From assembly GCA_013397695.1 (NCBI GenBank), contig VYZI01000385.1, forward strand, positions 147,432 to 211,431: a stretch of 64,000 bases of DNA. Direction: 5' to 3'. The notes under the pieces were generated by a model that saw only the letters and a list, made by a program, of their open reading frames with translations, ran no database searches and was not told where the DNA came from. The first letter of the stretch is position 1. Every line of letters starts with the position of its first letter. Position numbers and translations under genes: made by a program. The stretch comes from Centropus unirufus (Eukaryota > Chordata > Aves > Cuculiformes > Centropidae). Positions 60,861 to 64,000 of this stretch are shown here, piece by piece.

Positions 60861-63800
60861 GTGAGTACACACATTCAAGGAGAGGGAGCCATTAGGAGTA
60901 TAACATGATGGAAAAACGTTATCCAAGTTGAAATTTCAACCTCCATCCCAGAATTGGGCTTACTCTGCAGCTCTGCCCTCTCCTAGATATTCTGTGCTTA
61001 AAAGTCTCTGTTCCTTGCAGCTCCTTCACCTCTGCAGCCTCAGCCACTATCCAGCTGTTTGAGGTCTGATGCCTCCTTTACTTCCAGTAGGTCTTCCGAT
61101 GTCTATTGACTTCCAGTACCATTCAGTGATTAAACATGAAAGACATCATTTCCATGAAGTAATAAAACTTAATGGAGAGAAAAGAAAAATTCAAATACTC
61201 AGTTTTTCATTCTGACATGTTGCAAATATATCTCATGTCTTTTTTCCTGGGCAATTAGTCATGGTAGAGGCATTTCTGTCTCCAAGACTCTCAAGAATTT
61301 AGAATCTGTGTCTAAGGTTTCCCTTAACTTTTTTCCTCTTGAGTACTAACTGAATAACTCCGTTACAATTTTTATTTTTATTTTAATCTGTAACTGACTG
61401 AAGAAATAACTGTGAACTCATGGGGCAGCAATCCAGCCTGCTGGGTGGGCTGCAAGGTTTTAGGACTTCACACCCAGCCCTACTGCTGTGTTTGGCCCAT
61501 GATAGATGCATTGCCCATTGTTTCATGGCTGTAAAATTCAGTTGATGGAAGTGCTTCAAAATTTGTTATACTCCTGAAAGCATGGCAAAATTGGACCCAA
61601 CAGGGCAGCTGAGCACCCTGCTGTTTTTGTAGGAGTATAGTTATTTCGCATGAAGTGCAGTTGAGCAATCTGTCTAGCCATCACCATCTACTTTTATGGA
61701 TGATGGTTTCCTTTGTAACAGCAGGACTGTGGGAGTGGTGGAAGAAAAGCACAAAGAAAAAAGGAATTCAGGGACAATGCTGCAGTAGTTAGAAGGACGC
61801 ATGTTAATATGTAGTTCAAATTCCTTACCCATGCTCTTATCTTTCTAGAAAGCACTGTGCTTTCCTACGGGTGCTTTCCTACAAAGAAAGTTTTACCCTT
61901 GCTGCTTATAAAGTAGACCTGGTTTCAGCCTGTTCCTAACTCATTTTCATAACTTTCCTCCGTAATATGCTGTGGCTCGTTTAAATTCACCCCAGCCTCC
62001 TCCTACTCCTGGCAGTCTTGCTGGGTGAACTAAAACCAGACTGTGAGGTTCTCCTATACTGGCATAACTACATTTGTTTCATTTATAACAACTGTTTTGG
62101 TTATTATTATTATACCCTACTCAAAACAGGTGCCCTAGTGAGACATACATGTAGATCATGTTTAGCCCATTCTTCCCTTTGTCGTCCCTACCAACTGTCT
62201 GTGTGGTAATTCTAACTCAATACTAGGCTCCAGGCATGGTCAGGATTAAGTCTGTCTCTTGAAGGGATTTTAAAAAAACACCGGAAAGTACATTTTAAAA
62301 TTAATCTGATAGAAAAAAAAGATTAAAACTTTGTTACAGAACACCTGATTTTTGCACAGTAGGTTCACAGCAGTGCTAGGAGTTGACATACTCTTCTGTT
62401 TGGGCTACATCTGCTTTTTAAAATACGTGTATACAAAATATAATTGTTGTAACTGGGAATTGTAGAGGAGGGTGGAAAGCATGGCCTGAAAGTAATCTAA
62501 ACTAATAGGTCAGGATACTGATTACTGATAAGCTAACGAGATGAAGACTAGATTAATTGACTTCTGATGAGCAACTTTTTTGCCGGGATTTGTCTAATTA
62601 CATCATTTCTCAGTAACTCTTATGTAGAAGGGTGACATATTGCCATAAGCAAAAAGGAAACGGTGGGCAAATCTCTCAGAATCAGAGCTTTGTTTCTGAA
62701 ACTGCCCTTCCAAAAAGAATATGTTCAAAAGAGAACTGAGATTAATTCAGAACTTTTTTTTTTTTTAACACAGAAGACCTCAGATTGCTACTGAAAAGTC
62801 TGACTAGCTTTATTCATATTCAGCCTAAAACACTTGAGGTGTATACCTGTCAGTTTTGGACAGCATGGGTCTTTTTTTCTGGATGTCTAGAGTACATTAA
62901 CTGGTAGTGGAATTTTGCCTAAGCTTAAGGGTAGTCTTGAAGTGAAAGTGTCTGTACATTAAGTAAATGATCTGTAGAGCATTATTTGTTAAAAGGTTTG
63001 TGCTAGCTTGCTTTGTAGTAGCTGTTTAGAAAGGGTTTAATTAATTTTAGGCTACAGTTGGAAAGCAGGCCCTTAAAAAGGTAGTCTGTAGTTCCTATAA
63101 TAACTATCTTACCTATCTGACCACCCCTCCACCCCAGTCATCTAAGAAATTTCTTGATAAATTTTTTGTCTTTGAAATTTTGAGATAGCAATACCAGTTG
63201 GGTGTGGGGAGGTGCTACATTACAGTCCTAGTGGTAGATGCCTGTCTTGCAACATATTTTAGGAAACTAATGGTGATCTCCTTTGAAGGTGTCAGGAGTC
63301 CATCATTTACTTGTTCTGGCCTTTCTTTAAGGCTCCCTGTGCTGCACTTATGCCTGGCTACTTGAACTGATTTCAAGAATCACCATCCAAAAAGGAATTC
63401 TCAAATCCTATAATAAACAAATGCAGTTACTGGGCATAGTGGCATTGCTTTTTTGGCAGATTGTAAAAATAACACTACAAAAAGCTATCTATCTGTGTTT
63501 TGCTTTCAAGGGTAATTACATCAGCTTCGGACAGGTGGTAATAAGGAGTCATGTTATCCTTTTGCGTTTTGCTTTTAATAGGCAAAGCACAGGACAGCCC
63601 AACCAGGACTTTCGGGTTAGCCTTGGCATGAGATGGGGTTTGGATTAGTGACCTGAAGGTCCTTTCCCACCTAAATCCTGCTCTTTGTACATGATAGTTT
63701 TGCATTGTTTGTTCGTTAGCATTCTGAACTTGTGTTTTTTGCCTAAGCACAGAAAGTCCTTCCAGTTCTTCGATTTAATGTTGAATTCTGTGATATCTAT

Positions 63801-64000
63801 TCCTATTGATTTTCTGTAGTAGTTTATGTAGGTCTGTGAGAAAACTCATTCGGCGATCCAATATTTATCTTAGTTGCCATGATAATTTCATCCCAATCTT
63901 ATAGCCCTATCTGGAAATTTTCCTTTTGTCCACTATTTCTAATGTCCTTATTGTGTATGTGAACAGAATTTGCATAACCCACTCATACATTCATGAGTAT
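60861..64000 (+). other. EPHA1: EPHA1 intron 2, left part
   Basis: At least 3.14 kb with no exon of the size expected for EPH exon 3 (over 600 nt, starting with Trp). A small CR1-like tail ('gggtttggattagtgacctg' to 'cctttcccacctaaatcctg', about 63635-63680) is the only repeat hint. Confidence 0.65.

Noticed and set aside
1..64000. CRISPR array, bacterial-type defence system or tRNA/rRNA genes
   Set aside because: No regularly spaced repeats, no cloverleaf-like segments seen, and the gene structure is plainly vertebrate.

Overview
This window is nuclear DNA from a bird. It carries at least a dozen CR1 LINE fragments, several with the 3' end rich in ATTCTATGATTCTA-like sequence. It also has avian-type retroviral solo LTRs, spliceosomal exons and a degenerate CCCTAA-type block. 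The exact species cannot be read from the sequence. All four recognised genes lie on the + strand.

Region by region. (1) 17-10.7 kb: PEX5, the receptor that carries PTS1 cargo to peroxisomes. All 15 coding exons can be traced (1,935 nt, 644 codons plus stop), ending in a polyadenylation signal at 10660. (2) 10.7-20.2 kb: repeat-rich intergenic DNA. A CR1 ORF2 remnant lies between and around two related solo LTRs, each with its own target-site duplication and terminal inverted repeats. (3) 20.3-20.8 kb: an intact 176-residue beta/gamma-crystallin-fold gene of the epidermal differentiation-specific protein (EDSP/ep37) type, with a 5' splice acceptor and a polyadenylation signal. (4) 21-47 kb: mostly decayed repeats, including LTRs, CR1 copies, an interstitial telomere-like block at about 31.65-32.29 kb and small tandem repeats. 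A few weak gene-like signals are here (42.56, 45.92 and 36.2 kb). (5) 47.4-48.4 kb: an intact class II olfactory receptor, closest by eye to family 10. (6) 48.4-57.1 kb: CR1 and LTR remnants. (7) 57.1-64 kb: a GC-rich promoter followed by the first two coding exons of EPHA1 (signal peptide, then the start of the ephrin-binding domain). The rest of EPHA1 lies beyond the right edge.

The genes do not form a pathway. Their order is informative: PEX5 belongs to the human 12p13 neighbourhood, while EPHA1 with nearby olfactory receptors belongs to human 7q34-q35. The window therefore seems to span a junction between two blocks that are separate in human. I saw no CRISPR array, tRNA, rRNA or bacterial-type system.
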